A DNA stretch of 64,000 nt from Peteryoungia rhizophila. Lineage in GTDB: Bacteria; Pseudomonadota; Alphaproteobacteria; Rhizobiales; Rhizobiaceae. The notes beneath the pieces are model-generated. The model searched no databases, was not told the origin of the DNA, and saw nothing but the letters and a program-made list of their open reading frames with translations. Position numbers and translations under genes: made by a program. The stretch is taken from NCBI RefSeq assembly GCF_004912145.1, contig NZ_STGT01000002.1:310001-374000 (forward strand), in the 5' to 3' direction. The stretch's first letter is position 1. Each line of letters begins with the position of its first letter. Shown piece by piece: positions 38,256-46,918 of the stretch.

Positions 38256-38945
38256 TCAAAGCCCGTTCGACTTTGCACCATAGGCGCAGAAGAACACCTT
38301 CATACCGCCACCGATGACGCGTTCCAATTCGGAATCCTCGGGCCGCGTCGGGGCTTCGTTGAAGAGCTTGCCCTTGAAATAGCTGCCGACGGTGAGTTCG
38401 ATGAATTGGGCGGCAGCGAGGTTCGTATCCTCGATGTTCAGTCGACCGGCGGTTACCTGCTGATCGAGATAATCCTTCAGCACCGAGCGCGCATTGTTCG
38501 GCGAGCCCGCGAAGAAGCGCTGACAGAGTGACGGCATGCGATCGATGACCCCCAGCAGAATGCGCATGGCCGGGATCATTTCGGTGTTGAATATCTGGTC
38601 GACGAAGGCATAGGCGAAAAGACGCAGGCCTTCATCCGGATCCGGATGCTGTGAGAGCAGTTCGCGCACGCTTTCGGTGAACAGGCCTTTGGCTCGTTCG
38701 ATCAGTGCGGCAAAGAGCTCTTCCTTGCTCTGGAAATAGACATAGATCGTGCCCTTCGACACGCCCGCCTCGCGGGTGACGTCATTCATGCTGGCGGCAT
38801 CATAGCCCATCTTCATGAAGACGCGATGCGCACCGTCCAGGATCTGCCCCCGCTTGACGGGATCCGCCCCCGCTGCAAAGCGGCCAACCCCGGCAACGGG
38901 GTAGCAAGGGGGTGTCATGGCAGTTTCCTGGGTTTGTTTCGACAT
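38256..38945 (-). CDS. TetR/AcrR-family repressor, probable regulator of the adjacent efflux pump
   Basis: A 229-residue protein. Residues about 30-78 are the TetR HTH domain (ILDGAHRVFMKMGYDAASM, then VSKGTIYVYFQSKEELF). The C-terminal part is an AcrR/AefR-like ligand domain (TetR_C_7/11-like, PAMRILLGVIDRMP). It is divergent from a HlyD/EmrB pair. The gap contains overlapping divergent promoters and an inverted repeat GAACCG-AA-CGGTTC, so repression of both units with release by a pump substrate is the natural model. The N-terminal 25 residues are a weakly conserved extension. Confidence 0.92.
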   Translation of the reverse strand: MSKQTQETAMTPPCYPVAGVGRFAAGADPVKRGQILDGAHRVFMKMGYDAASMNDVTREAGVSKGTIYVYFQSKEELFAALIERAKGLFTESVRELLSQHPDPDEGLRLFAYAFVDQIFNTEMIPAMRILLGVIDRMPSLCQRFFAGSPNNARSVLKDYLDQQVTAGRLNIEDTNLAAAQFIELTVGSYFKGKLFNEAPTRPEDSELERVIGGGMKVFFCAYGAKSNGL

Positions 38946-39008
38946 ATCCTGACCAAAGAAAAATTAACGTAACCGAACATCCGCTGCGCAGAAGCTCGCC
39001 TGTGCCAC

Positions 39009-39062
39009 TTGATATGGGGGAAAAAACTGTCTATGTCAATCGAACCGAACGGTTCAGTTCGA
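39009..39062. promoter_or_regulatory. Overlapping divergent promoters and TetR operator
   Basis: Plus strand: TTGATA (39009-39014), 17 bp, TATGTC (39032-39037). Minus strand: TTGACA (39034-39039), 17 bp, CATATC (39011-39016). The two promoters occupy the same 31 bp. Immediately beyond lies GAACCG-AA-CGGTTC (39042-39055), followed by further GTTC/GAAC half-sites to about 39062, placed at the plus-strand start point where a TetR dimer would block the pump operon. Confidence 0.55.
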
Positions 39063-39091
39063 ACAATTTCAACCAATCCCCGGTCCGTGCC

Positions 39092-40279
39092 ATGTCAACG
39101 ACGCAAAGATCCACCGCCCTTCGTTCCAATTCCACTCCAGTCGATCGGAATGAGGCCGCGCCCGCGACAGAGACGGATTCCGGGGTGCCCGATCAGGCTT
39201 TAAAGCCTGCAGCGACCAAGCCCAAGCGGCGCAGCCCGGTCGTGCCTGTCATCCTCGCGGCGCTGCTCGCCGGCGGTGCCTGGTACGGCTATGGATGGTG
39301 GACGGATGGTCGCTTCATGGTGTCGACGGAAGACGCCTACATCGAAGGTGACATTGCGATCATCTCGCCGAAAGTATCCGGCTATGTCGCCAAGGTGAAC
39401 GTCGCCAGCAACCAGATTGTCCGTGCGGGTGATCCCCTCGTGACGCTCGATGGTGGCGACTACCAGATCGCCTATGATCAGGCAGTCGCCGGGAAGCAGA
39501 GCTCGGAGCTCGCGGTGAGCAGGATCGATGCCCAGATCGTGGGTGGCCAGGCGAGTGTCGCCCAGGCGAAGGCGCAGCTTGGATCCCTCGAAGCTGCCAT
39601 GCGTGGCGCCGGGATCACCGAAAAGCGCGCCAATGAACTTGCCTCCAAGAGCGTCGGAACGACCGCCGATCTCGACAACGCCCAGGTCGCACTCGATCAG
39701 GCGCGCGCCAATCTCGTCGCCGGTCAGGCAGCGGTCGCTTCCGCCGAGGCCAATCTTGCGATCCTGAAGGCGCAGCGCGACGAGGCGATCAATGCCGTGC
39801 GCGTGCAGGACCAAGTCGTCGCCAAGGCCAGGCGTGATCTCGACTTCACCGTTCTGAAAGCGCCCTATGACGGTGTCGTGGGCAATCTGTCCGTCCAGGC
39901 GGGCGATCTCGTTTCTGCCGGCAAGCGGCTCGCAGCCCTGGTGCCGACGAACGAGCTTTATATCGAGGCGAACTTCAAGGAGACGCAGATCGCCGATCTC
40001 GTCCCGGGTTCCAAGGTCTCGATCCATGTCGATGCTTATGGCGACCAGCCGCTCGAAGGCACGGTGACCTCCATCGCTCCTGCTTCTGGCGCGATCTTCT
40101 CGATGCTTCCGGCCGAGAATGCGACCGGCAATTTCACCAAGGTCGTCCAGCGCGTTCCGGTTCGCATCGCGCTGCCTGAAGACGCGCTCGCCGGCGGCCA
40201 TCTGCGCGCCGGCCTCAGCGTCATCGTCGACGTCGACACCCGCACGGCCCTAGAGGGCCGGGCGCTTGCCGCGAAGTAA
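39092..40279 (+). CDS. HlyD/EmrA-type membrane fusion protein of an efflux pump
   Basis: A 395-residue periplasmic adaptor. A polar N-terminus is followed by one membrane helix at about residues 50-67. A lipoyl-like half domain (VSTEDAYIEGDIAIISPKVSG, VRAGDPLVTLD) leads into a long alpha-helical hairpin at about 130-240 rich in A, Q and E. The second lipoyl half (LKAPYDGVVGNLSVQAGD) and a beta-barrel (IEANFKETQIADLVPGSKV) complete it. It connects an EmrB-type exporter with an outer-membrane channel. The ATG at 39092 is chosen over 60 upstream in-frame residues that run across the promoter and tetR start. It forms an operon with the MFS gene 33 bp downstream. Confidence 0.93.
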   Translation: MSTTQRSTALRSNSTPVDRNEAAPATETDSGVPDQALKPAATKPKRRSPVVPVILAALLAGGAWYGYGWWTDGRFMVSTEDAYIEGDIAIISPKVSGYVAKVNVASNQIVRAGDPLVTLDGGDYQIAYDQAVAGKQSSELAVSRIDAQIVGGQASVAQAKAQLGSLEAAMRGAGITEKRANELASKSVGTTADLDNAQVALDQARANLVAGQAAVASAEANLAILKAQRDEAINAVRVQDQVVAKARRDLDFTVLKAPYDGVVGNLSVQAGDLVSAGKRLAALVPTNELYIEANFKETQIADLVPGSKVSIHVDAYGDQPLEGTVTSIAPASGAIFSMLPAENATGNFTKVVQRVPVRIALPEDALAGGHLRAGLSVIVDVDTRTALEGRALAAK

Positions 40280-40312
40280 ACCACCGGCAGTCGTTATCGA
40301 AAGGGCCGTGTC

Positions 40313-41896
40313 ATGGCCGCAATCACCACATCCGATATCGCTCCCTCGGCGCCTGCCGAGGAGCGGATGGATCCCAGACGCGTCTTCGCATTTCTGGCGA
40401 TGGTCTTCGGCATGTTCATGTCGATCCTCGACATCCAGATCGTCTCGGCTTCGCTTGCCGAAATCCAGGCGGGTCTTGGGGCCGGCTCCGACGAAGTGGC
40501 CTGGGTGCAGACATCCTATCTGATCGCCGAGGTCATCATGATCCCGCTGTCGGGCGTGCTCGCGCGGATCGTTTCGACACGGGTGCTCTTCACCTTCTGC
40601 GCGGCCGGTTTCACGCTGGCGAGTGCGCTTTGCGCCACGGCGACCAATATCGAGCAGATGATCGTCTACCGGGCGATCCAGGGTTTCATTGGCGGCGGCA
40701 TGATCCCGTCGGTCTTTGCGGCTGCCTTCACCATCTTCCCGCCGTCGAAGCGCAACATCGTTTCACCGATGGTGGGTCTCGTTGCCACGCTCGCGCCCAC
40801 CATCGGCCCGACGATCGGCGGCTATATCAGCCATGCCATGTCCTGGCATTGGCTGTTCCTGATCAATGTCATCCCTGGCGTGCTGGTCGCGGCTGCCGCC
40901 TGGAGCCTGATCGATTTCGACAAACCGGACTTGAAGCTGTTCAAGAAATTCGACTGGTGGGGCCTCGCCTCCATGGCTGTCTTCCTCGGCTCCATGGAGT
41001 TCGTGCTGGAAGAGGGCAACAACAAGGACTGGTTCAACGACCATCATATCGTCATGGGTACGATTGCCATGGTGGTGGGCGGTTTCATCTTCTTCCGCCG
41101 CGTCTTCAAGGTAGAGTTGCCGGTCGTCGACCTCAGGGCGTTCTCCAACGCCAATTTTGCCTTCGGATCGCTATTTTCCTTCGTCATGGGGGTCGGCCTT
41201 TACGGCCTCACCTATCTCTATCCGCTCTATCTCGGACGCATCCGCGGCTATGACAGTCTGATGATCGGCGAGACGATGTTCGTCTCGGGGGCGGCGATGT
41301 TCCTGACCGCGCCGGTGGCAGGCGCTCTTTCGAACAAGCTCGATCCGCGCGTGATGATGATGATCGGCTTTGCTGGTTTCGGCCTCGGCACTTACATGAT
41401 GACGGGCATCACGGCGGATTGGGATTTCTACGAACTGCTCGTGCCGCAGATCCTGCGCGGCTGTTCGCTGATGATCTGCATGGTGCCGATCAACAACCTG
41501 GCGCTCGGCACACTGCCGCCAGAGCGGATCAAGAATGCATCTGGCCTTTTCAACCTGACCCGGAACCTGGGCGGGGCCGTGGGTCTGGCGATCATCAACA
41601 CCATGCTGACGCAGCGCACTGACGACCATTATGCCCGGCTTTCGGAACAGGTCAGCTGGAGCAACCAGGCGGCCCTCGATTGGCTTGCCAGTGTCGGTGC
41701 CAATTACGACAGCTATGGACTCGACGGCACAGCCGTTGCCATCAGGAAGTTGTCGGGCGTCGTCACCCAGCAGGCATGGCTTCTGTCCTTCATGGACGTT
41801 TTCATGGGGCTGACAGTGCTCTTTGTTGCGCTGGTCTTCATGGTGCTGCTGCTGAAGAAGCCGAAGGGCGCGGCACCCGCTGGCGCTGGCCATTGA
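40313..41896 (+). CDS. DHA2-family (EmrB/QacA) multidrug efflux MFS transporter
   Basis: A 527-residue inner-membrane protein with 14 predicted helices. Diagnostic segments are SILDIQIVSASLAEIQAGL in helix 1, GGGMIPSVFAAAFTIFP in the motif A/C region, and SWHWLFLINVIPGVLV typical of DHA2. It would pump organic toxins or antibiotics by proton antiport together with the EmrA-like adaptor upstream. No outer-membrane factor is encoded here. The transcript is probably ended by the hairpin at 41954-41986. Confidence 0.94.
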   Translation: MAAITTSDIAPSAPAEERMDPRRVFAFLAMVFGMFMSILDIQIVSASLAEIQAGLGAGSDEVAWVQTSYLIAEVIMIPLSGVLARIVSTRVLFTFCAAGFTLASALCATATNIEQMIVYRAIQGFIGGGMIPSVFAAAFTIFPPSKRNIVSPMVGLVATLAPTIGPTIGGYISHAMSWHWLFLINVIPGVLVAAAAWSLIDFDKPDLKLFKKFDWWGLASMAVFLGSMEFVLEEGNNKDWFNDHHIVMGTIAMVVGGFIFFRRVFKVELPVVDLRAFSNANFAFGSLFSFVMGVGLYGLTYLYPLYLGRIRGYDSLMIGETMFVSGAAMFLTAPVAGALSNKLDPRVMMMIGFAGFGLGTYMMTGITADWDFYELLVPQILRGCSLMICMVPINNLALGTLPPERIKNASGLFNLTRNLGGAVGLAIINTMLTQRTDDHYARLSEQVSWSNQAALDWLASVGANYDSYGLDGTAVAIRKLSGVVTQQAWLLSFMDVFMGLTVLFVALVFMVLLLKKPKGAAPAGAGH

Positions 41897-41953
41897 TGGC
41901 ACCATGCCCGCATAAGCTTGCGGGTCCAGTGTTGCTCTCGATCTCCAAGTCTC

Positions 41954-41986
41954 GGCCGCTCCCACAGATGGGGCGGCCACTTTTTT
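41954..41986 (+). terminator. Rho-independent terminator after the efflux operon
   Basis: Arms GGCCGCTCC (41954-41962) and GGGGCGGCC (41970-41978) form a 9-bp stem with one G-T pair, followed by a run of six T (41981-41986). Confidence 0.8.
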
Positions 41987-41996
41987 GTATCGCAAG

Positions 41997-42032
41997 GAGG
42001 TACGTACATCAGATTTCTGATTTACGTACCTC
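41997..42032. promoter_or_regulatory. 36-bp near-perfect palindrome, probable LacI-type operator
   Basis: Outer arms GAGGTACGTA (41997-42006) and TACGTACCTC (42023-42032) are perfect, and inner arms ATCAGA / TCTGAT continue the dyad. Only a few central and one flank position break symmetry. It ends 34 bp before the ATG of the lacI gene that heads the xyl operon, so autoregulation by that repressor is likely. Confidence 0.6.
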
Positions 42033-42066
42033 ATTTGCTGGTGTAGGACAGGCGCCGGAGGAGAGA

Positions 42067-43092
42067 ATGAGGCCGACTGTCCATGATATCGCCAGCCGCG
42101 CAGGCGTCAGCCTTGCCACCGTCGACCGGGTTCTGAACCGGCGGCCGGGGGTCAGTGCGCGGACGCGTGAGAAGGTGGACCAAGCTGTGCATGAGCTTGG
42201 CTTCGTCCGCGATGTCGCTGCCGCCAACCTTGCGAAAGGGCGGACCTATCCGCTGACATTCATCATTCCCTCGAACGACAATTCCTTCATGCGGGGCCTG
42301 AGGGTGGCACTGGATGAGGCGCGGGTGCGGGCCGGCGTCGAGCGTATTGCAATTCGTCTCGTCGACGTGCCGGCCTTCGATGCCGCAGCGCTTGCGATGG
42401 CACTGAGAGCGGCAGCGGCCGCGGAGCCGGCCGGGATCGCCTTCGTGGCGGTGGATGCGCCGGAGGTGGCGGCTGCGGCTGCCGAGATCGTGGCTGCTGG
42501 CATTCCGCTGGTCACCCTCGTTTCGGACTTGTCGGGTGCCGAGCGGGATCATTATGCCGGTATTGACAATGCCGCTGCCGGCCGCACCGCCGCCAGCCTG
42601 CTCGGCCGTTTTTCGGGTGGTGGCAAGGGCAAGGTCGCGGTGCTCGCCGGCTCCATGCTGGTGCGCGACCACCGCGAGCGCTGCGAGGCCTTCGCCGCCG
42701 TCATGGCGCAGGATTTTGCCCGGCTTTCCGTACTGCCAGTGCTTGAGGGGCGGGACGATCCTGCCGTCGTCGAGCAGATGGTCTCCGGCTTGTTCTCCGG
42801 CCTCGAAGAGATCGTCGCGCTCTACAGCCTGGGCGCTGGCAATCGCGGTCTCGTGAAGGCGCTCGAGCGCGTGCCCGCACGGCTGCGTCCGGTGGTCGTT
42901 GCCCATGAACTGACGGAGACGACGCGCGGTGCGCTTCAGGCGGGCCTGATCGACGCCGTGCTCAACCAGGATGCCGGCCATGAGGTGCGCAGTGCCATTC
43001 GCGTGCTGAAGGCCAAGGCCGACGGACTTTCTGTCGTGGCGGCCCAGGAGCGCATTCGTATCGACATATTCTTGAAGGACAATCTGCCCTGA
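42067..43092 (+). CDS. LacI-family regulator of the xylose operon
   Basis: A 341-residue LacI-type protein. Residues 1-50 are the HTH and hinge (TVHDIASRAGVSLATVDRVLN, VAAANLAKG) and the rest is a periplasmic-binding-protein-like sugar domain (LTFIIPSNDNSFMRGL, DHYAGIDNAAAGR, AVLAGSMLVRDHRER). The usual VSRVLN of LacI members is VDRVLN. GGAGGAGAG sits directly before ATG 42067; the longer open frame extends back through the terminator of the previous operon and is rejected. It is followed 24 bp later by xylB, so it is co-transcribed with xylB-xylA and probably represses them in the absence of xylose. Confidence 0.92.
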   Translation: MRPTVHDIASRAGVSLATVDRVLNRRPGVSARTREKVDQAVHELGFVRDVAAANLAKGRTYPLTFIIPSNDNSFMRGLRVALDEARVRAGVERIAIRLVDVPAFDAAALAMALRAAAAAEPAGIAFVAVDAPEVAAAAAEIVAAGIPLVTLVSDLSGAERDHYAGIDNAAAGRTAASLLGRFSGGGKGKVAVLAGSMLVRDHRERCEAFAAVMAQDFARLSVLPVLEGRDDPAVVEQMVSGLFSGLEEIVALYSLGAGNRGLVKALERVPARLRPVVVAHELTETTRGALQAGLIDAVLNQDAGHEVRSAIRVLKAKADGLSVVAAQERIRIDIFLKDNLP

Positions 43093-43116
43093 AGGCAGAG
43101 CATTGGGAGGTTATCC

Positions 43117-44571
43117 ATGTATCTCGGACTGGATCTCGGCACATCGAGCGTGAAGGCCATGCTGATCGACGACGATCAGAAAGTGGTCAGCGTCGGCCAT
43201 GCGGCGCTGACCGTGCAGCGGCCGCATCCCGGCTGGTCTGAACAGGCGCCGGGCGATTGGCTGCGGGCGACGGACGAAGCGATCGCGGCGCTGAAGGCTT
43301 CGCATCCGAAGGAACTTTCCGCCGTCAAGGGCATCGGGCTGTCAGGTCACATGCATGGCGCAACGCTGATTGACAACAAGGATCGGGTACTGCGGCCCTG
43401 CATCCTGTGGAACGACACGCGCAGTCATGCGGAAGCAGCAGTTCTCGATGCCGATCCGCGCTTCCGGGCACTGACGGGCAATATCGTGTTTCCAGGCTTC
43501 ACAGCGCCGAAACTCGCCTGGGTGAAGAACAACGAGCCGGAGACCTTTGCCAAGGTCGCCAAGGTGCTGCTCCCCAAGGATTACCTGCGCCTCTGGCTGA
43601 CAGGGGAATATCTCTCTGACATGTCGGATTCTGCCGGCACAAGCTGGCTCGATACGGGCAAGCGGGCCTGGTCCACGGAACTGCTCGAAGCCACGGGGCT
43701 GACCGTCGAACAGATGCCGGGCCTCGTCGAGGGGACCGATCGCGCCGGTACGCTGCGCGCCGAACTCGCGACAAAATGGGGCCTCGGCTCTGACGTCGTC
43801 GTCGCCGGCGGGGCAGGGGACAATGCGGCCTCGGCCTGCGGCATGGGGACGGTCAAGGAAGGCCAGGCCTTCGTCTCGCTCGGCACGTCTGGCGTGCTGT
43901 TCGCGGCCAATGCTTCCTATCTGCCGAAGCCGGAGAGTGCCGTTCATGCCTTCTGTCACGCACTGCCCGACACCTGGCATCAGATGGGCGTCATCCTCTC
44001 TGCCACCGATGCGCTCAATTGGCACTCGACCGTAACCGGCAAGTCGGCCGGCGAGCTCACGGGCGAACTGGGCGATGCGCTCATGGCTCCGACGGGCGTC
44101 ACCTTCCTGCCCTATCTCTCGGGCGAACGCACGCCGCACAACGATGCGACGATCCGCGGGGCCTTCATCGGACTTGGCCATGAGAGCGACCGTGCGGTGC
44201 TGACCCAGGCCGTGCTGGAAGGCGTGACCTTTGCCATCCGCGACAGTCTCGAAGCGCTGAAATCCGCCGGCACCAAGATCGACCGGGTCACCGCGATCGG
44301 CGGCGGTTCGCGCTCCCGCTACTGGCTGTCTTCGATCGCGACCGCACTCGACATGCCGGTCGATATTCCCGCCGACGGCGATTTCGGCGCGGCTTTCGGT
44401 GCGGCACGTTTGGGATTGATTGCCGCGACGGGCGCGAATCCGCTTTCGGTTTGCACGGCGCCTGAAACGGCAGAGACGGTGGAGCCGGTTGCTGAGCTGA
44501 CGGGCGCTTATGAGGCGGCTTACGGGCGCTACCGGGCGCTTTATCCGGCGATCCGTTCCCTCGGCAGCTGA
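43117..44571 (+). CDS. xylB: Xylulokinase
   Basis: Phosphorylates D-xylulose to xylulose 5-phosphate. A 484-residue FGGY kinase. The N-terminal phosphate-binding motif is [15 protein letters not shown], the xylulokinase-specific stretch is [13 protein letters not shown], the sugar-binding aspartate region is [14 protein letters not shown], and the C-terminal FGGY domain includes [21 protein letters not shown] precedes ATG 43117. It lies between the LacI gene and xylA. The 161 bp before xylA hold a palindromic element that might uncouple expression of the two enzymes. Confidence 0.96.
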   Translation: MYLGLDLGTSSVKAMLIDDDQKVVSVGHAALTVQRPHPGWSEQAPGDWLRATDEAIAALKASHPKELSAVKGIGLSGHMHGATLIDNKDRVLRPCILWNDTRSHAEAAVLDADPRFRALTGNIVFPGFTAPKLAWVKNNEPETFAKVAKVLLPKDYLRLWLTGEYLSDMSDSAGTSWLDTGKRAWSTELLEATGLTVEQMPGLVEGTDRAGTLRAELATKWGLGSDVVVAGGAGDNAASACGMGTVKEGQAFVSLGTSGVLFAANASYLPKPESAVHAFCHALPDTWHQMGVILSATDALNWHSTVTGKSAGELTGELGDALMAPTGVTFLPYLSGERTPHNDATIRGAFIGLGHESDRAVLTQAVLEGVTFAIRDSLEALKSAGTKIDRVTAIGGGSRSRYWLSSIATALDMPVDIPADGDFGAAFGAARLGLIAATGANPLSVCTAPETAETVEPVAELTGAYEAAYGRYRALYPAIRSLGS

Positions 44572-44574
44572 CGC

Positions 44575-44678
44575 CCCCTCATCCGCCTGCCGGCACCTTC
44601 TCCCCGCTGGGGAGAAGAGACAAGCGGCACGCGCCGGCATCCTCCTCTCCCCAGCGGGGAGAGGGCAGGGTGAGGGGG
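44575..44678. repeat. Extragenic palindromic element between xylB and xylA
   Basis: Ends CCCCTCATCC and a GGTGAGGGGG counterpart. Two internal stem-loops read CTTCTCCCCGCTGGGGAGAAG and CTCTCCCCAGCGGGGAGAG in core. It resembles the element at 21019. Confidence 0.75.
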
Positions 44679-44732
44679 AACCCCACCCAATGCCATCACA
44701 ATTCAACGAACACACACCAAGGAGGACTACTC

Positions 44733-46043
44733 ATGAGCACAGGTTTCTTCGGCAATATCCAGAAGATCAAATATGAAGGCGAGGGCAGCACCAATCCGCT
44801 GGCTTTCCGCCATTACAATCCCGACGAAGTGGTGATGGGCAAGCGGATGGAAGACCATCTGCGCTTTGCCATTGCCTACTGGCACACGTTCGTGTGGCCG
44901 GGCACCGACCCGTTCGGCGGCAATACATTCGAGCGTCCTTGGTTCAAGGACACGATGGATGCGGCGAAGATGAAGGCCGATGTCGCCTTTGAATTCTTCC
45001 AGCTGCTCGGCACGCCGTACTACTGCTTCCACGATGCGGATGTTCGCCCCGAGGGCAACAGCTTCGCTGAGAACACCAAGAACCTGAATGAGATCGTCGA
45101 TTACTTCGCTCAGAAGCAGGAAGAGACCGGCGTCAAGCTGCTCTGGGGCACGGCGAACATGTTCTCGCATCGCCGCTACATGTCGGGTGCGGCCACCAAT
45201 CCGGATCCGGATGTCTTCGCCTTTGCTGCTGCGACCGTGAAGACCTGCATGGACGCGACGCTGAAACTTGGCGGTGAAAACTACGTGTTGTGGGGCGGCC
45301 GCGAAGGCTATGAGACCCTGCTCAACACCGATCTCGGTCGCGAACTCGATCAGATGGGCCGCTTCCTAAATCTCGTCGTCGAATACAAGCACAAGATCGG
45401 CTTCAAGGGCGCGATCCTCATCGAGCCGAAGCCGCAGGAGCCGTCGAAGCACCAGTACGACTATGACGTCGCGACGGTCTACGGCTTCCTGAAGCGTTAC
45501 GGTCTCGAAAACGAAGTGAAGGTGAACATCGAGCAGGGCCATGCGATCCTCGCCGGCCACAGCTTCGAGCACGAGCTGGCGCTTGCCAATGCGCTCGGCA
45601 TCTTCGGCTCGATCGACATGAACCGCAACGACTACCAGTCCGGCTGGGATACCGACCAGTTCCCGAACAATGTTCCGGAAATGGCATTGGCCTACTACCA
45701 GGTTCTGCAGGCCGGCGGCTTCACCACCGGTGGCACAAATTTCGACGCCAAGCTGCGCCGCCAGTCGCTCGACGCCGAAGACCTGCTGATCGGCCATATC
45801 GGTGGCATGGACTGCTGCGCCCGCGGCCTGAAGGCTGCTGCCAAAATGGTGGAAGACAAGGCGCTTTCCGGCCCGCTCGGCAATCGTTATGCCGGCTGGG
45901 ACAAGGCCGAGAACCAGAAGATGCTGCGCGGCGAGGAAAGCCTTGATGCGATTGCTGCTCGCGTTGAAGCCCAGAACGTCAACCCGCAGCCGGTTTCCGG
46001 CAAGCAGGAACTGCTGGAAAACGTGGTCAACCGCTACGTTTGA
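44733..46043 (+). CDS. xylA: Xylose isomerase
   Basis: Converts D-xylose to D-xylulose using two divalent metals. The 436-residue length fits the class II enzymes. Characteristic stretches are [27 protein letters not shown] (catalytic His), [30 protein letters not shown] (metal Glu), [17 protein letters not shown] and [20 protein letters not shown] (metal Asp residues). AGGAGG lies eight bases before ATG 44733. Last gene of lacI-xylB-xylA. A xylose-specific transporter is not adjacent; the ribose-type ABC system at 48944 could serve, but nothing in the sequence proves it. Confidence 0.97.
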   Translation: MSTGFFGNIQKIKYEGEGSTNPLAFRHYNPDEVVMGKRMEDHLRFAIAYWHTFVWPGTDPFGGNTFERPWFKDTMDAAKMKADVAFEFFQLLGTPYYCFHDADVRPEGNSFAENTKNLNEIVDYFAQKQEETGVKLLWGTANMFSHRRYMSGAATNPDPDVFAFAAATVKTCMDATLKLGGENYVLWGGREGYETLLNTDLGRELDQMGRFLNLVVEYKHKIGFKGAILIEPKPQEPSKHQYDYDVATVYGFLKRYGLENEVKVNIEQGHAILAGHSFEHELALANALGIFGSIDMNRNDYQSGWDTDQFPNNVPEMALAYYQVLQAGGFTTGGTNFDAKLRRQSLDAEDLLIGHIGGMDCCARGLKAAAKMVEDKALSGPLGNRYAGWDKAENQKMLRGEESLDAIAARVEAQNVNPQPVSGKQELLENVVNRYV

Positions 46044-46065
46044 TCTGAGCGTTTTCTGATGAGAC

Positions 46066-46096
46066 AAGGGCCGGGGCGCGAAAGCGTCCCGGCCTT
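46066..46096 (+). terminator. Terminator after xylA
   Basis: A long G+C-rich hairpin (arms about 12 bp with a single bulged G and one G-T pair) starts 22 bp after the xylA stop. The T-tract behind it is interrupted (CTGCATTCC). Confidence 0.65.
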
Positions 46097-46114
46097 CTGC
46101 ATTCCTTTGCCGGT

Positions 46115-46260
46115 CGTCATCCTCGGGCTCGTCCCGAGGATCTGCCGAGAGTGGCTGCGGGTGGGCCTAAACCGGAATGCTGGGCGGGCGCAACAACCGC
46201 CTGAAACCTCGATTTTCCGTCAGTCGGCAGTGGATCCTCGGGGCGAGCCCGAGGATGACG
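46115..46260. repeat. 146-bp palindromic element with perfect 17-bp terminal inverted repeats
   Basis: The ends are CGTCATCCTCGGGCTCG (46115-46131) and its exact inverse complement (46244-46260). The symmetry continues inward (CCGAGGATCTGCCGA against TCGGCAGTGGATCCTCGG with a 3-base difference). It has no coding capacity and looks like a miniature inverted-repeat or rhizobial intergenic element. It differs in sequence from the CCCTC-type elements elsewhere in the window. Confidence 0.8.
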
Positions 46261-46290
46261 GCGGTGAAGGCGTCGCTTGACGACCGGCCT

Positions 46291-46773
46291 TCAAGCTATG
46301 GCCGTAATCTCCAGCTCCTGGTCGCCGACCGTCACGACATCGCCGACGCTCTTGCCCATCAGGCGTGCCGCAACGGGCGAGACGAAGGAGATGGAGCCGG
46401 CCTTGGGATCAGCCTCGTCTTCGCCGACGATGCGGTAGGTCTGGACGCGGCCGTCGTCACGCTCGAAGGTAACCTTGCTGCCGAAGGCAACAACCGCATT
46501 GCTCTCCGGTGCCGAGATGACCTGGGCGGTGCGCAGGCGTTCCGTCAGGTATTTCAGGTCACGATAGGGGGCCGCCGACTGGCGGCGGCGCTCGTTCACA
46601 TCCTCGATCGCTTGTGCCGCGAGATAGGCGATGCGGGCCTCTTCTGCCTCGGCCTCAAGCCGCGCCAGCCCTTGCGCCGTCGCCAGGTTTGGATGAGGCG
46701 AGATCGGCCGGTCCGGAAGATGGAGTTCTGCCGCGGTTTCCGAACTCTCTTCTTTGGTGAAGGCGACACTCAT
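46291..46773 (-). CDS. GreA/GreB-family protein with altered coiled-coil tip
   Basis: A 160-residue protein shaped like a transcription elongation factor. An N-terminal coiled coil (about residues 30-90) is followed by an FKBP-like C-terminal domain with VAFGSKVTFERDDGR, YRIVGEDEAD, ISFVSPVAARLMGKSVGDVV and a final LEITAI. In true GreA/GreB the coil tip carries an acidic pair in a GD-x-x-EN context that acts in transcript cleavage. Here the tip reads NERRRQSAAPYRD, so the acidic pair seems to be replaced by arginine and glutamine. It may bind the RNA polymerase secondary channel without stimulating cleavage. Single gene, convergent with xylA. Confidence 0.85.
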   Translation of the reverse strand: MSVAFTKEESSETAAELHLPDRPISPHPNLATAQGLARLEAEAEEARIAYLAAQAIEDVNERRRQSAAPYRDLKYLTERLRTAQVISAPESNAVVAFGSKVTFERDDGRVQTYRIVGEDEADPKAGSISFVSPVAARLMGKSVGDVVTVGDQELEITAIA

Positions 46774-46918
46774 GGGGTATTCCGATCATAAATCGTGGGC
46801 TGCCAACATAGGGGCAGCGGGCTGGTATGCCAAGAAGTTCGGGGGTCGGCAGAGGTGCAGTTGCATTCAGTCGGGCGTTCCCTCAGTCTCCTAACAGTTT
46901 CAGCACCTAAGTGTTTCC

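Noticed and set aside
39092..39300. Start of the HlyD-type gene at 38912
   Set aside because: That start overlaps the divergent tetR gene and the shared promoters; the extra 60 residues have no fusion-protein character.
42023..42066. Longer N-terminus for the LacI protein reaching back to 41680
   Set aside because: It would run through the end of the MFS gene, a terminator and the palindrome; GGAGGAGAG directly before ATG 42067 and the HTH start decide the case.
46115..46260. Insertion sequence remnant
   Set aside because: Terminal inverted repeats are present but there is no transposase fragment, so it is listed only as a palindromic element.
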